A DNA stretch of 64,000 nucleotides, taken from positions 28,430-92,429 of the forward strand of contig JAUXXH010000047.1 in NCBI GenBank assembly GCA_030684935.1. Reading direction: 5' to 3'. Shown one piece after another: positions 32,395-41,084 of this stretch. This stretch comes from Pseudolabrys sp. (GTDB taxonomy: Bacteria > Pseudomonadota > Alphaproteobacteria > Rhizobiales > Xanthobacteraceae). Position 1 is the first letter of the stretch, and every line of letters starts with the position of its first letter. The notes under the pieces are model-generated. The model saw only the letters and a list, made by a program, of their open reading frames with translations. It was not told where the DNA came from and did not search any database. A program made the position numbers and the translations under genes.

Positions 32395-32515
32395 GAATTG
32401 CGGCACCGAACAGGTTGATGTCTGAAGGTCCTGGGCAAAGCAGACATGCTTTGCCCAAGACCTAACGGCTGCTCCGTGCCAAAAGCAGACATCGGGTCTA
32501 CTCCGTTTAGTGTAC
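32395..32515. repeat. Integrase 3' tail plus AGCAGACAT-type intergenic repeat
   Basis: GAACAGGTTGATGTCTGA (32408-32425) reads as the last codons of the Bradyrhizobium-type integrase (EQVDV and stop), and the following GGGCAAAGCAGACATGC, TTTGCCCAAGAC and CCAAAAGCAGACATCGGG blocks are the common AGCAGACAT intergenic repeat. The same order recurs at 54861-54955 in diverged form. It looks like a leftover from an earlier integration event. The rest of the 382-base spacer (32315-32696) shows no gene. Confidence 0.5.
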
Positions 32516-32696
32516 GCTCCTGACCGAACGGCAGAATTTCGTGAAGCGGCGAACACGGCAGTATCAACGGCCGTGATCCTCGGGAGAGGGCCGCATGAAT
32601 TCTGCGAGAGGAACCATTTTGGCCACCGTCCATTCACTAATGGAGGCACGCACTGCAAAGCTTCCGAACAACGTCGAGAACCTGCAGGAACGAGCT

Positions 32697-33026
32697 ATGC
32701 CAAAATTCGTTGCGATTGGATACGGAGACCAAGACGGCTACGACCGTACCGTCGTGGCTGTTCGCGAAGCCGCCCACAAACAAGACGCGCAATTGCAGAA
32801 AGACGGAGCATTGATGGGGATAGCGGGAACTCCTGTACAGGTTCGCAATCCCACCGCTAAACAGGCTGAAACGACTGAGGGCCCGTTCATGTCGTCCTCG
32901 TTACCAGTAGCGGGCTTTGCCATAATCGAAGCCGGCAATTTGGCTGATGCCATCGAGAAGGTATCCAGGACTCCTTGCGCTGTTGCACAAGGCGTCGTTG
33001 AGGTTTGGCCGTTACGGTTTCAATAA
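32697..33026 (+). CDS. YciI-like (DGPF-domain) protein
   Basis: A 109-residue protein of the YCII/DGPF ferredoxin-like family: MPKFVAIGYGDQDGYDRT, an amphipathic helix, GTPVQVRNP, then the signature TTEGPFMSSSLPVAGFAIIE and a C-terminal strand VVEVWPLR. Family members are small dimeric proteins, some with dehalogenase-like or unknown activity, frequently beside ECF sigma factor genes; no such partner is present here. The ATG at 32697 with CAGGAACG upstream is chosen over an in-frame ATG at 32595. Confidence 0.86.
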   Translation: MPKFVAIGYGDQDGYDRTVVAVREAAHKQDAQLQKDGALMGIAGTPVQVRNPTAKQAETTEGPFMSSSLPVAGFAIIEAGNLADAIEKVSRTPCAVAQGVVEVWPLRFQ

Positions 33027-33194
33027 AGTGCCAGAAGATTGTTCTGCACTTTTCACGCAGTGCGCTCGCGTTGCCGAGTTACAGAAAACGTACAGCCGTT
33101 CTCGTGACCCAGCCGACGACGCCTCGTCCAATCACTGAAAAGGCCTAGGATGTCCGCTTCGTGCAGAACAGGACTCGTTGCGACTACTTACCTA

Positions 33195-34328
33195 CTAAGC
33201 GACGGCAAGGTCGCCTTTGCGCGGAAAAGTGACCACCAAACAGGTTCCTCGGCCGTTATTAGAACTGGTCGCCACTCCCCCGTCGAGTTGCTTGGCCAGG
33301 ACGTCGATTATCTTCATGCCCAAGCCTTTTTGAGCGGCAAAATCGAAGCCGGGCGGCAAACCCTTGCCTTCGTCGCAAACGCTTAATTTGCAGTCTGATT
33401 TTGTAGCTGCGAAGCTAACAGAAACTGCTCCCGCGCCATGCTTGGCAGCGTTCGTGACAAGCTCGTTAAGCAACAAACCAACTGACTGAATGGTCTTTGT
33501 GGTCAATTGCGCATCTTCGCCCGACACGGCTACCGGCATACCAAGTATATCTGCGAGGTCTCCACTCAAGCGCGTGATAAACGCGAGAGCAGAAACATAG
33601 GCGACATTCTCTTCGTCAAGTAAATGCCGGTGCACCCGGGCGACAGCTCCGACTCGATGAGCGGCCTTTTCGAAGTGCTCAGCCACATCTTCCGGCACTT
33701 GCCTGCCCTGTAATCGCAATATTGAAGAAACAAATTGAAGACTATTGGCGACGCGATGCTCAATCTCGCGCCCCATTAAATTCGCTTGCTCGTTAGCGCG
33801 ACCGGCGCGCTCAAGCGCTGTACGGGCTGAAAGACGCAGCTCCATTTGATCCATGACCAGACTTGCCAGATCACGAAGATCATCAATCTGCCTCTCTGTG
33901 ATGGGGCGGACTTCCTTATCAATCACGCAGAGAGTGCCGAGGTTGTAACCGTCATGAGTGTGGAGCGGAACGCCCGCGTAAAAACGAAGGCCGAAATCTC
34001 CCGCAACCAACGGGTTCGTCAAAGACCGGACGTCCTTTGACGCATCCTCAAGAATGTAAGGATCGGGGTGGAGGATCGCTGACGCGCACAGCCCCGGCTC
34101 CCTGTCGATCTGTTCTACCGGCAAGCCGTGGTGAGATTTGAACCAAATGCGGTCGTGATCGACGATCGAAATTATAGCTATCGGGACATTGAAGATTCGA
34201 GCAGCAATCGCGGTTACCCGGTCGAAGGCACCGTCAGGAGGGGTATCGAGAACGTCGTAACGACGCACCGCCTGCATGCGCGCTGTTTCATTAATCGGGA
34301 TGATTGCGGACGGCACCCGGAAGGTCAA
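33195..34328 (-). CDS. GAF-domain sensor kinase, HWE/HisKA_2 type
   Basis: A 377-residue cytosolic kinase. Residues 20-170 form a GAF domain (RIFNVPIAIISIVDHDRIWF, then LGTLCVIDKEVRP), a common light- or redox-sensing or ligand-binding fold. The dimerisation helix contains GREIEHRVANSLQFV, where the histidine is the phospho-acceptor of the HisKA_2/HWE group. The ATPase part has LLLNELVTNAAKHG and DEGKGLPPGFD. Such kinases in alphaproteobacteria feed general stress or photoreceptor pathways through single-domain receivers, and one is encoded nearby at 31934. There is no membrane segment. Confidence 0.93.
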   Translation of the reverse strand: MTFRVPSAIIPINETARMQAVRRYDVLDTPPDGAFDRVTAIAARIFNVPIAIISIVDHDRIWFKSHHGLPVEQIDREPGLCASAILHPDPYILEDASKDVRSLTNPLVAGDFGLRFYAGVPLHTHDGYNLGTLCVIDKEVRPITERQIDDLRDLASLVMDQMELRLSARTALERAGRANEQANLMGREIEHRVANSLQFVSSILRLQGRQVPEDVAEHFEKAAHRVGAVARVHRHLLDEENVAYVSALAFITRLSGDLADILGMPVAVSGEDAQLTTKTIQSVGLLLNELVTNAAKHGAGAVSVSFAATKSDCKLSVCDEGKGLPPGFDFAAQKGLGMKIIDVLAKQLDGGVATSSNNGRGTCLVVTFPRKGDLAVA

Positions 34329-34677
34329 AGTGTTTCCTATCGTTTTGCAACCGTACTCGCCGCCGCCGGTTCACTGCGACGATAGATGACCGTACTCCTC
34401 TGGCCAAACTTTGGTGCATTAAAAGACATAGATGGGCGGATTTTACCTCCAAATGCGGTAACTTGGGATGCTCCGATAAGCCAACCCCAAACGGTCGAAG
34501 CGAGGCCTGCACTTACCCGCCTATAGGAAAGGATCGGAAAATCGGAAAGTTCCTGAGTCAAACTACCATGGATGCTGCAATTTGGTCCCGATATCGGCTC
34601 TGGGTCAGAAGCCGACTCGAACCCGAGAACGGCCTCTCGCGATCGCGCGTCGGCTCAGCCGACCGGGCTCTATGCGC
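34329..34677. other. Gene-free spacer with a degraded intergenic repeat
   Basis: No gene is supported. At about 34590-34615 the bases ATATCGGCTCTGGGTCAGAA are a degraded member of the same ATGTCTGCTTTGGGTCAAAA-type repeat seen at 32413 and 54871. The left part serves as the upstream region of the leftward kinase gene. Confidence 0.35.
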
Positions 34678-34899
34678 GCCGAATGCATGCTCGATGCCGG
34701 CGCCGATCGTGTAGCCGACTTCTGTCTCGCTGCGGGAGCCGGTGAACTGGGTTACGCCGGCCGGAAGCGGGCCCGAGAAGCTCGCGGAGTTTTTGACGCC
34801 GCCGTAGGCAAGACCGCCCGTGGCGTACAACAGCGTGCCACCTTCCGCAATGACGGCCACATCGTTCGCGCCGGTCTGAACTTCAGGTTCGGCCGCTAA
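34678..34899. pseudogene. Scrambled outer-membrane beta-barrel gene fragments, one inverted
   Basis: On the minus strand 34842-34678 encodes GTLLYATGGLAYGGVKNS and then VGYTIGAGIEHAFG, the middle of an Omp25/RopB-like porin barrel. On the plus strand 34849-34899 encodes NDGHIVRAGLNFRFGR and a stop, which is the normal C-terminal strand of the same family. In an intact gene these parts are on one strand with about 25 residues between them, so one piece has been inverted. Neither piece is a functional gene. Confidence 0.7.
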
Positions 34900-34937
34900 G
34901 CCATCCCGTCCGCTTGCGGATGGTCAAAGACAAAAAA

Positions 34938-34965
34938 GCCCGCCGTCGCAAGACGGCGGGCTTTC
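34938..34965. terminator. Strong bidirectional hairpin terminator after the porin fragment
   Basis: AAGCCCGCCGTC and GACGGCGGGCTT form a perfect stem with a four-base loop. It is flanked by a run of A on the left and TTTCG on the right, so it could terminate in both directions; it is the natural terminator of the porin fragment. The 200 bases from here to 35182 hold no gene. Confidence 0.78.
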
Positions 34966-35182
34966 GTATTAATCACCAATGGATCGCAGCGCTGACCTCT
35001 GTGGCGAAGACAGCGGCCGGCGATTAGTATTTTTCATTTTGAGCGGGCCCAGGGGACGGCCATCACATGTCGTGCGATGACAGGTTGTCGCCGGCGAAGC
35101 CGGGGATTCCTAACCTGCGCCCTTAGTTGATGACGGAGCGGGAGATGACATGGTGGTCAAACAGTTGAAACCGGGGACGTCG

Positions 35183-37399
35183 TCAGGCCACGGCCCGAGC
35201 GTTCGGAAGGCGTTTTGCCAATAGAGCCCGCGCATCAACTGCGGTGCCCGGCCTGCTGAAAAGGTAACCCTGTGCTTCCGTGAACCCCTGGCCCTTAAGG
35301 TAGTCGAGTTCGATTTGCGTTTCGACGCCCTCGCCCGTTGTGGTCATACCGAGGCTGGCACCAAGGCTGCCGATCGCACGAATGATTGCCTTGGAATCCT
35401 CATTCTCTTCAAGATTATGCACGAAGGACTGATCGAGCTTGATCTTGTCGAACGGGAAACTCCGAAGGTAGCTGAGGGACGAATAGCCAGTACCAAAGTC
35501 GTCCATCGATATGCGCACGCCTAGGGAGCGCAATTGATGTAACGTCGTCAGCGTGGCGTCGGTGCCTATCAGCAATACAGATTCGGTAATCTCCAACTCC
35601 AGGCGCCTGGGCGGCAGTCCCGAGTGGGCCAGCGCGCTCATCACCGTCTGGGTGAGATTTGGCATTTTAAACTGCATTGGCGACAGGTTGACTGCCACGC
35701 TGATGTCGTCGGGCCAGTTCATGGCCTCTTTACACGCCTGCCGCAGGACCCACTCGCCGATGGGCACGATGAGCATCGTATCTTCCGCCAGAGGAATAAA
35801 CTCCAGGGGCGGCACCAAGCCGCGCTCAGGGTGATGCCAACGCACCAATGCTTCGAACCCGGCAATTTCCTCTGTCAAAAGGTTGATAAGAGGCTGGTAG
35901 TAGACCTCGAATTCGCTGTCTCGCAGAGCTTTCCGCAAGCCCAGTTCAAGCGTTCGCCGGGCCTGCATGCGTGCGTCCATCTCGGACTCGAAGAAACGAT
36001 AGGTGCCGCGGCGCTCTGCTTTTGCGCGATACAGCGCCATGTCCGCGCTTTTGAGCAGCTGATCTGAATTGGTGGCATCTGTCGGTGCAACTGCGATCCC
36101 AACGCTAACGCCTATGATCGCCTGGTGGCCGTCAAGATCAAATGGGGTCTCAATTGCCGCGATCAGACGTTCCACCAGCGCGATTGTCTCATCGGGGCTT
36201 TGTTGATTGCCCTGGAGAACGGCAAACTCATCTCCGCCCAGCCGCGCAATGGTGTCTCCCTCACCCAGACACGCGCTCATTCTATCGGCCGCAAGGCGCA
36301 ACAGCTTGTCACCCGACGGATGACCGAGCGTATCGTTCACGTTTTTGAAGCGATCGAGGTCGAGGCACAACACGGCGAATTTCTCGTTCCGCGCCAAGTG
36401 CTCCAGCCGAAGCTGCATCTGTTCTTTGAAGAACGAGCGATTTGGCAGGTCCGTTAGCGCATCGTGCAACGCCATATGCGTGATCGTGGCCTCTGCCTTG
36501 CGCCGCTCGGTGATGTCCTCATGGGTGGCAACCCACCCACCGCCCGCCATTGGCTGGTTTGCGATCGCAATCTGCTGCCCGGCCGCGGCCTCAACGATAA
36601 CTGTGAACGGGAGACCGAATGCATGCTTTTCCAGCACCTCCGATCGGTGCGCCTCCGGATCTCGACACAGACGCCCGCGCTCGGTGCGATGCCGCAAAAG
36701 ATCAATCAACAAGCAGCCCGGCTTCACAATGGCAGCGTCCAGATCGTACATCCGGATATATTGTTCGTTACAAACTACGACGCGCTCATCCGCTCCGAAC
36801 ATGATGAGGCCTTGCGACATGTTATTGAGCGCCGCATCGAACCTCCGGTTCTGGTCCTTCAAGGCCTCCTGCGAGACCGCCAACGCGCCGAGTGTCCGGT
36901 TCAGCACGCGGAGCGGAAACACCCGCACAGCGAAGAACATTCCGAAGCCAAGCAGACAACTCAGACCGGCGACGATGGCCGTGTTCTTGAGTATTGGCGC
37001 GGCGCTGGCGGACACTTCGACATCGCCGACCTTCGTCCCGTTTATGACGATTGGTGCGCTGCGCGTAAGGGCCGGATACGACGAAGGTCCGACCTCAAGC
37101 AGCATCTTTCTCGACGCGTCATAAACCCGTTTCTGGTCTTCCGGATCGTTTGCTTCCGGCGCCTCGATCAGTTCCGTAAGCCGGACCGTGTGATACTGCC
37201 AAAGATTATTGTTGGCGTAGATGTATTTCGCCAGACGGCCTGCCTTCAGTTGCGCTTTGAACTGGAGCGCCTGACCCTCGCCCGAATATGCCACATAGAA
37301 GTAGCCGGCAGGAACGCCGATCGCCGTGACGATCGCCACGAATAGCGCGATGATGGTGACGACAGCACGGAGCGAAACCGGCTTGAGATTGGGGTTCAT
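35183..37399 (-). CDS. Membrane GGDEF-EAL cyclic-di-GMP enzyme with PAS domain
   Basis: A 738-residue inner-membrane signalling enzyme. Two hydrophobic helices (about 11-36 and 139-160) bracket a periplasmic segment of about 100 residues; a PAS-like domain (180-300) follows, then GGDEF (core LGGDEF at 387-392, intact) and EAL (FEALVR at 515-520, with DDFGTGYSSLSYL later). Both catalytic motifs are intact, so it may make or break c-di-GMP. The gene overlaps the upstream PstS-like gene by four bases (ATGA), so the periplasmic segment probably reads the state of that binding protein. What is bound is unknown. Confidence 0.95.
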   Translation of the reverse strand: MNPNLKPVSLRAVVTIIALFVAIVTAIGVPAGYFYVAYSGEGQALQFKAQLKAGRLAKYIYANNNLWQYHTVRLTELIEAPEANDPEDQKRVYDASRKMLLEVGPSSYPALTRSAPIVINGTKVGDVEVSASAAPILKNTAIVAGLSCLLGFGMFFAVRVFPLRVLNRTLGALAVSQEALKDQNRRFDAALNNMSQGLIMFGADERVVVCNEQYIRMYDLDAAIVKPGCLLIDLLRHRTERGRLCRDPEAHRSEVLEKHAFGLPFTVIVEAAAGQQIAIANQPMAGGGWVATHEDITERRKAEATITHMALHDALTDLPNRSFFKEQMQLRLEHLARNEKFAVLCLDLDRFKNVNDTLGHPSGDKLLRLAADRMSACLGEGDTIARLGGDEFAVLQGNQQSPDETIALVERLIAAIETPFDLDGHQAIIGVSVGIAVAPTDATNSDQLLKSADMALYRAKAERRGTYRFFESEMDARMQARRTLELGLRKALRDSEFEVYYQPLINLLTEEIAGFEALVRWHHPERGLVPPLEFIPLAEDTMLIVPIGEWVLRQACKEAMNWPDDISVAVNLSPMQFKMPNLTQTVMSALAHSGLPPRRLELEITESVLLIGTDATLTTLHQLRSLGVRISMDDFGTGYSSLSYLRSFPFDKIKLDQSFVHNLEENEDSKAIIRAIGSLGASLGMTTTGEGVETQIELDYLKGQGFTEAQGYLFSRPGTAVDARALLAKRLPNARAVA

Positions 37400-38247
37400 T
37401 CTACGCTCAGCAGCAAGCCTGCTTCACGCAACGCCGCGACACCTTTTGGCGATCGGACGAACGCCACGAAACTGATAGCCGCAGCATTCGGATTTGGGCC
37501 AACAACGACGTATAATGACTTGCCCAAAGGGTAGCTGCCGTTTTCAAAGCTCTCCAAAGATGGTCCGACGCCGTCGATGGCAACAAATCGCAGATTGCGT
37601 TTTTCCATCTTGATCTGGGTCAAGGTCGCGCCTACCAACGAGCCCGGCATCTTCTCAGCCATGTCGGCGTTGTCCTGGTCCGTCGCGGCAACCGACAAAT
37701 CTGCGCGGCTCCTTGCCTTGACGATGGCCTCGGACATGCTCGGGAAAAGCTGACCGAGCAAAGCCGTATCGCTGTCATTCGACGGACGAAGGATAATCCT
37801 TATAGGTGTCCCGTCCGCCCAGATCGGCTTGTCCGACTGATAGAGCTGGGCAAGCTCAGCTGACCGCAGCGCATTTGGTTTGGCCAGTGAGGTCACCAGG
37901 CCGTACGGTGTGCGCATTTCCGCCACGGCCTTCAACCCGCTGGCCTTTTCCTTCGCGTTGAGCGGACGGCCCGACACGCTGACGTCCAATACCCCGTCGG
38001 CGAGCGCGCTGTTGCCTCCGCTCGTACCCATGCTGGGCACGAGTTGGATCGCGATCCCGGTTTCCGCGGCAAACGCGGGCGCCAGGCCTCTGACGGCCTC
38101 GTTGATCGCACCGGTGCCACCAACACGCAGGTTTTCTGCGGCCCCGGCGACAAAGGGAATAAATGTCATTGCTCCCGCTGCGATGACCGCCGTGATACCC
38201 AAAGAGCGCATCGAGATGGGATTCCTGATGTGTTGCCTCTCGATCAA
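37396..38247 (-). CDS. PstS-like periplasmic substrate-binding protein
   Basis: A 283-residue exported protein. After a short N-terminus a signal peptide (GITAVIAAGAMTFIPFVAGA, cleavage likely near AAE) leads to a PBP-II fold of the phosphate-binding type: LRVGGTGAINEAVRGLAPAF, VPSMGTSGGNSALADGVLDV and a C-terminal SFVAFVRSPKG. The TGGG/SG region that grips oxyanions in PstS is partly there. ATG at 38211 (MRSLGITA) may be the true start. It is coupled with a c-di-GMP enzyme and no ABC permease is near, so a sensory rather than transport role is likely. Confidence 0.86.
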   Translation of the reverse strand: MIERQHIRNPISMRSLGITAVIAAGAMTFIPFVAGAAENLRVGGTGAINEAVRGLAPAFAAETGIAIQLVPSMGTSGGNSALADGVLDVSVSGRPLNAKEKASGLKAVAEMRTPYGLVTSLAKPNALRSAELAQLYQSDKPIWADGTPIRIILRPSNDSDTALLGQLFPSMSEAIVKARSRADLSVAATDQDNADMAEKMPGSLVGATLTQIKMEKRNLRFVAIDGVGPSLESFENGSYPLGKSLYVVVGPNPNAAAISFVAFVRSPKGVAALREAGLLLSVE

Positions 38248-38408
38248 GCTCTGAAAACATAAATGCCCGCTAAAGATGTATAGTTACCGCAATTAATAAA
38301 AAATTCGCATTTGATCTCGCCCTCGGCCTTCCGGAACGATTCATTCACGTGGCCTGGATTGAGATGCTTTCGGGGGAAGGTTCACCGATTGCACTGCTAT
38401 ACATGGCG

Positions 38409-39251
38409 TTACGATGAGGTCGGTTTGGGAACCGGGGTAATGCCGACCAGATATGAGAGCACGTCCAGCGCATCCGTCGTGCCGTCCGCTTCACCTTTCT
38501 CAAAGTCATCGCCAGCCTGGCCCATCGTGTTGGTGACGTGCGCGAGGCAGAGAATAGAATTCCGGCTTGCGCGCGCAAATGCATAAAGCGCCGACGCCTC
38601 CATTTCGACCGCCAGTATCCCCAGGCTGCGTGCAGCGTCGATTGCCTGCTGGGTTTCACGGTAGGGCGCATCGGTCGTCCATGTCGCCCCGACGAAGACG
38701 CGGCGGCTCGACGACTCAAGCGCTGACGCGCCGGCTTTCAGCAAGGCCGGATCGGCTTCCGCGAATTGAGAAGGCGCAGCATAGTGATAACTGGTCCCTT
38801 CATCGCGCAAGGCACGCTCGATCAGGATGAAATACGGTGTGGGGCCGGAGGCCGCGATCTGGCCGGAAGAGGTCATGCTCAGGAGCAGACGACAACCACT
38901 CGCAAAGAGTTGTTCCGCGACCAGAACAGCGAAGGACGAACCGACGGCGCGGCCTAAGATACCTACTTCCCTGCCCCCAAGGGTAAAGACATCCAGCTCC
39001 GTGTGATAGCAGGCCCATGCCGCGAAAGGCGCCGACTGCCCGGTGGACCGCAGACGCCGGGCCATGTCGCCGTCCGGGTCGAGAATGCAGACTTCGGGCA
39101 CGGATGCAGCCGCAAGTCCCTTCTGACGGCGTGCCTCGCGAAGCAAGGCATCCGGCACGAACACGGAAGGTTCATCCGGATATTTGTTGTCGAGAATGGG
39201 GCTACGCCCCATATTGAACTCTGTCTTGTCAACCACGAGCTCGTCTTTCAT
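38409..39251 (-). CDS. Nucleoside phosphorylase family protein
   Basis: A 280-residue protein of the PNP/UDP phosphorylase fold. Recognisable parts are VEMEASALYAFARA near residue 225 (the nucleoside-binding EMExxAL box), GILGRAVGSSFAVLVAEQL and LLSMTSSGQIAA (phosphate site region). The reaction is phosphorolysis of a nucleoside to base and sugar-1-phosphate; the substrate is unclear, since the usual GT[S/C]G is altered to TSSG. The ATG at 39251 abuts the ATG of the divergent methyltransferase gene in the palindrome CATATG. Later in-frame ATG at 39212 is possible. Confidence 0.86.
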   Translation of the reverse strand: MKDELVVDKTEFNMGRSPILDNKYPDEPSVFVPDALLREARRQKGLAAASVPEVCILDPDGDMARRLRSTGQSAPFAAWACYHTELDVFTLGGREVGILGRAVGSSFAVLVAEQLFASGCRLLLSMTSSGQIAASGPTPYFILIERALRDEGTSYHYAAPSQFAEADPALLKAGASALESSSRRVFVGATWTTDAPYRETQQAIDAARSLGILAVEMEASALYAFARASRNSILCLAHVTNTMGQAGDDFEKGEADGTTDALDVLSYLVGITPVPKPTSS

Positions 39252-39881
39252 ATGGATTCGAAGAACAACATAGACCGCCAGGGACACTGGGAAAATGTTT
39301 ACTCGACGAAGGGTGAGCAGGAGGTCAGCTGGTTTCAGGACAATCCCGAGCCTTCGCTTGACCTTATCGCCATAGCGGGCGGCAATCGAGACAGCGGTAT
39401 CATTGATATAGGCGGCGGCGCGGCGCGGCTCGTGGATACGCTGCTGGCTGACGGATACAAGGATATCACAGTCCTCGACCTGTCAGCCTCAGCGCTGGAA
39501 GTCGCCAAGAAAAGGCTTGGACCCGGCGCGGCCAGGGCCGCGTGGATCGCCGCCGATGCGACACGCTGGATCCCGGCGCGGACCTACGATATCTGGCACG
39601 ACCGGGCCGCATTTCATTTTCTGACCGAGCCGGACGATCAGGCCGCTTATGTCGAACGGCTCAGGAAAGCGCTGCGGCAAGGCGGACACGCGGTCATTGG
39701 CACGTTCGCACCGGACGGCCCTGAAAAATGCAGCGGGCTCGTTGTCGCCCGTCATGATCCGGAAAGTCTCGGCCGCGTTCTGGGTCAGGCATTCCACCTT
39801 GTTCATGCGCGCCGTCACGAGCACTCGACACCGTGGCAGGCCACGCAGCTATTCCAGTTCAGCGTTTTCCGCTTCGGGTAG
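39252..39881 (+). CDS. Class I SAM-dependent methyltransferase
   Basis: A 209-residue cytosolic methyltransferase. It begins MDSKNNIDRQGHWENVYSTK, typical of a widespread small family, and has the SAM loop IIDIGGGAARLVDTLL (motif I), the acidic residue in ITVLDLSASALEVAKKRL (motif II) and a post-motif YDIWHDRAAFHFLTE. The substrate is unknown; relatives act on thiols, metalloids or small acids. The start is fixed by the family N-terminus and lies in CATATG, directly against the start of the leftward phosphorylase gene. Confidence 0.9.
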   Translation: MDSKNNIDRQGHWENVYSTKGEQEVSWFQDNPEPSLDLIAIAGGNRDSGIIDIGGGAARLVDTLLADGYKDITVLDLSASALEVAKKRLGPGAARAAWIAADATRWIPARTYDIWHDRAAFHFLTEPDDQAAYVERLRKALRQGGHAVIGTFAPDGPEKCSGLVVARHDPESLGRVLGQAFHLVHARRHEHSTPWQATQLFQFSVFRFG

Positions 39882-40494
39882 CTTGTCGCCCTGTTGGCAT
39901 AGAAGCGAAGTATGCCCGGCCAGCCACGCTCTGGCTGGAATGCAGCGCGTGCGCCGTCGGCGGCTGCGTCCGTGTTTTCAAGAAGACGATGTTCAACGCA
40001 GGTTTGCATCTCGCCCATGGGAGTGCCGCGTCGGCCTTGCCGACCGGGCTCTATTCGCTTCACGCTTACCGAGCCGGAGCGATTGCCGCGAAGCCTTTAA
40101 CGCCGTCTCGGCCCTTCGGGTGACGATCCCTCGCGCAGGATTCAGTTGCACCGCTTGCCGGAGGCAGTCGATCCCGCGTCCCGCCCGTTGGGCGGCGCTA
40201 TGCTGACGCTCCTGCGGCTGCCTTGTTGACCGGTCGCGCGGCCGGCGAACGGACGTCGCTGCGCTCCCGTCCGTGCGCCCTTCTGTGCAGATTGAAACGG
40301 GGGCCTGCGGCCCCTTGCCGTCAAGGCCAGGCCCGCATGCTTCGGGCGAAAGGCGAAGGCCGTGTAGTCCCCCGGGATCAGGTCCGGGGTCCGGCCCGCA
40401 CCACCCTTTCGCCTTCCGGCCTGTGACGGCCAACCCCGCTCATTGCCGCGTGGCTAGTCGGTTGCATGTGCAACCCGCTAACCAAGGTAGAGTT
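39882..40494. other. 613-base gene-free leader of plasmid/ICE type
   Basis: No gene is supported. Reading frames on both strands are arginine/proline-rich products of high GC. The last part contains GGGGGCCTGCGGCCCC (a hairpin near 40300), CCCCGGGATCAGGTCCGGGG-type inverted sequence and a spacer ending AACCAAGGTAGAGTT before the next start. Long GC-rich leaders like this precede small genes of conjugative plasmids and ICEs in alphaproteobacteria. A regulatory or transfer-origin role is only a possibility. Confidence 0.35.
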
Positions 40495-40911
40495 ATGAAA
40501 GAGCAACAAAAAGACAGATCGTGCGAAGCACGCGTTGAAAAACACATGCAGGGGCGTCTGGATGACTTGCGGGCCCTATGGGCGGCATTCCTGCAAGGCC
40601 GCGCCGATGACGCGCTTGGAAGCCTGAACGAGTATGCGCTGTGCTTTGACTATGTCGCGCCGGGCATTTTCGACGGCCAGACCGAAGGCTATTTCCGCTA
40701 TCAAATATCTTACGGCGGCCCGAGCGATGAATTCCGCTTCTTCGTCAATCCGGATTTCACGGTCCATCGCATTGAATACTGGTTCCTCGACTGGTTCGAC
40801 GGCGCGCACCGCGTGCTGCAGGACGAGCCCGCGCAGGGCCTGCGCAATCTCTGGGACTGGCTCAGCCCTGCGGGGATGGTCCTTTCCGCCTACAGGCAGG
40901 CGCAGCGCTAA
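40495..40911 (+). CDS. Conserved plasmid/ICE hypothetical protein
   Basis: A 138-residue acidic, soluble protein of a family I know from alphaproteobacterial plasmids and integrative elements, with the diagnostic run FDYVAPGIFDGQTEGYFRYQ, then SYGGPSDEFRFFV and FTVHRIEYWFLDWFDGAHR. No function is established. The start ATG has AAGGTAGAG upstream and begins the conserved charged helix (MKEQQKDRSCEAR). It is a useful marker that this part of the region came from a transmissible element. Confidence 0.8.
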   Translation: MKEQQKDRSCEARVEKHMQGRLDDLRALWAAFLQGRADDALGSLNEYALCFDYVAPGIFDGQTEGYFRYQISYGGPSDEFRFFVNPDFTVHRIEYWFLDWFDGAHRVLQDEPAQGLRNLWDWLSPAGMVLSAYRQAQR

Positions 40912-41084
40912 GGCCACAAGCCGTGATCAGATCGACGGCGCTGAGCTTGGGAGAGTCGTGGCCAACCATCAGGCAGTCGAAAGTTCATTGACCTGGCGGC
41001 GATCCCCCTTCCCTGCTGCGTCGTTGAAAGGGCGTTTTCGGCGCAGGCGCGCAATTCAACGTCAGGCGATGAGAACGGGGAAAG

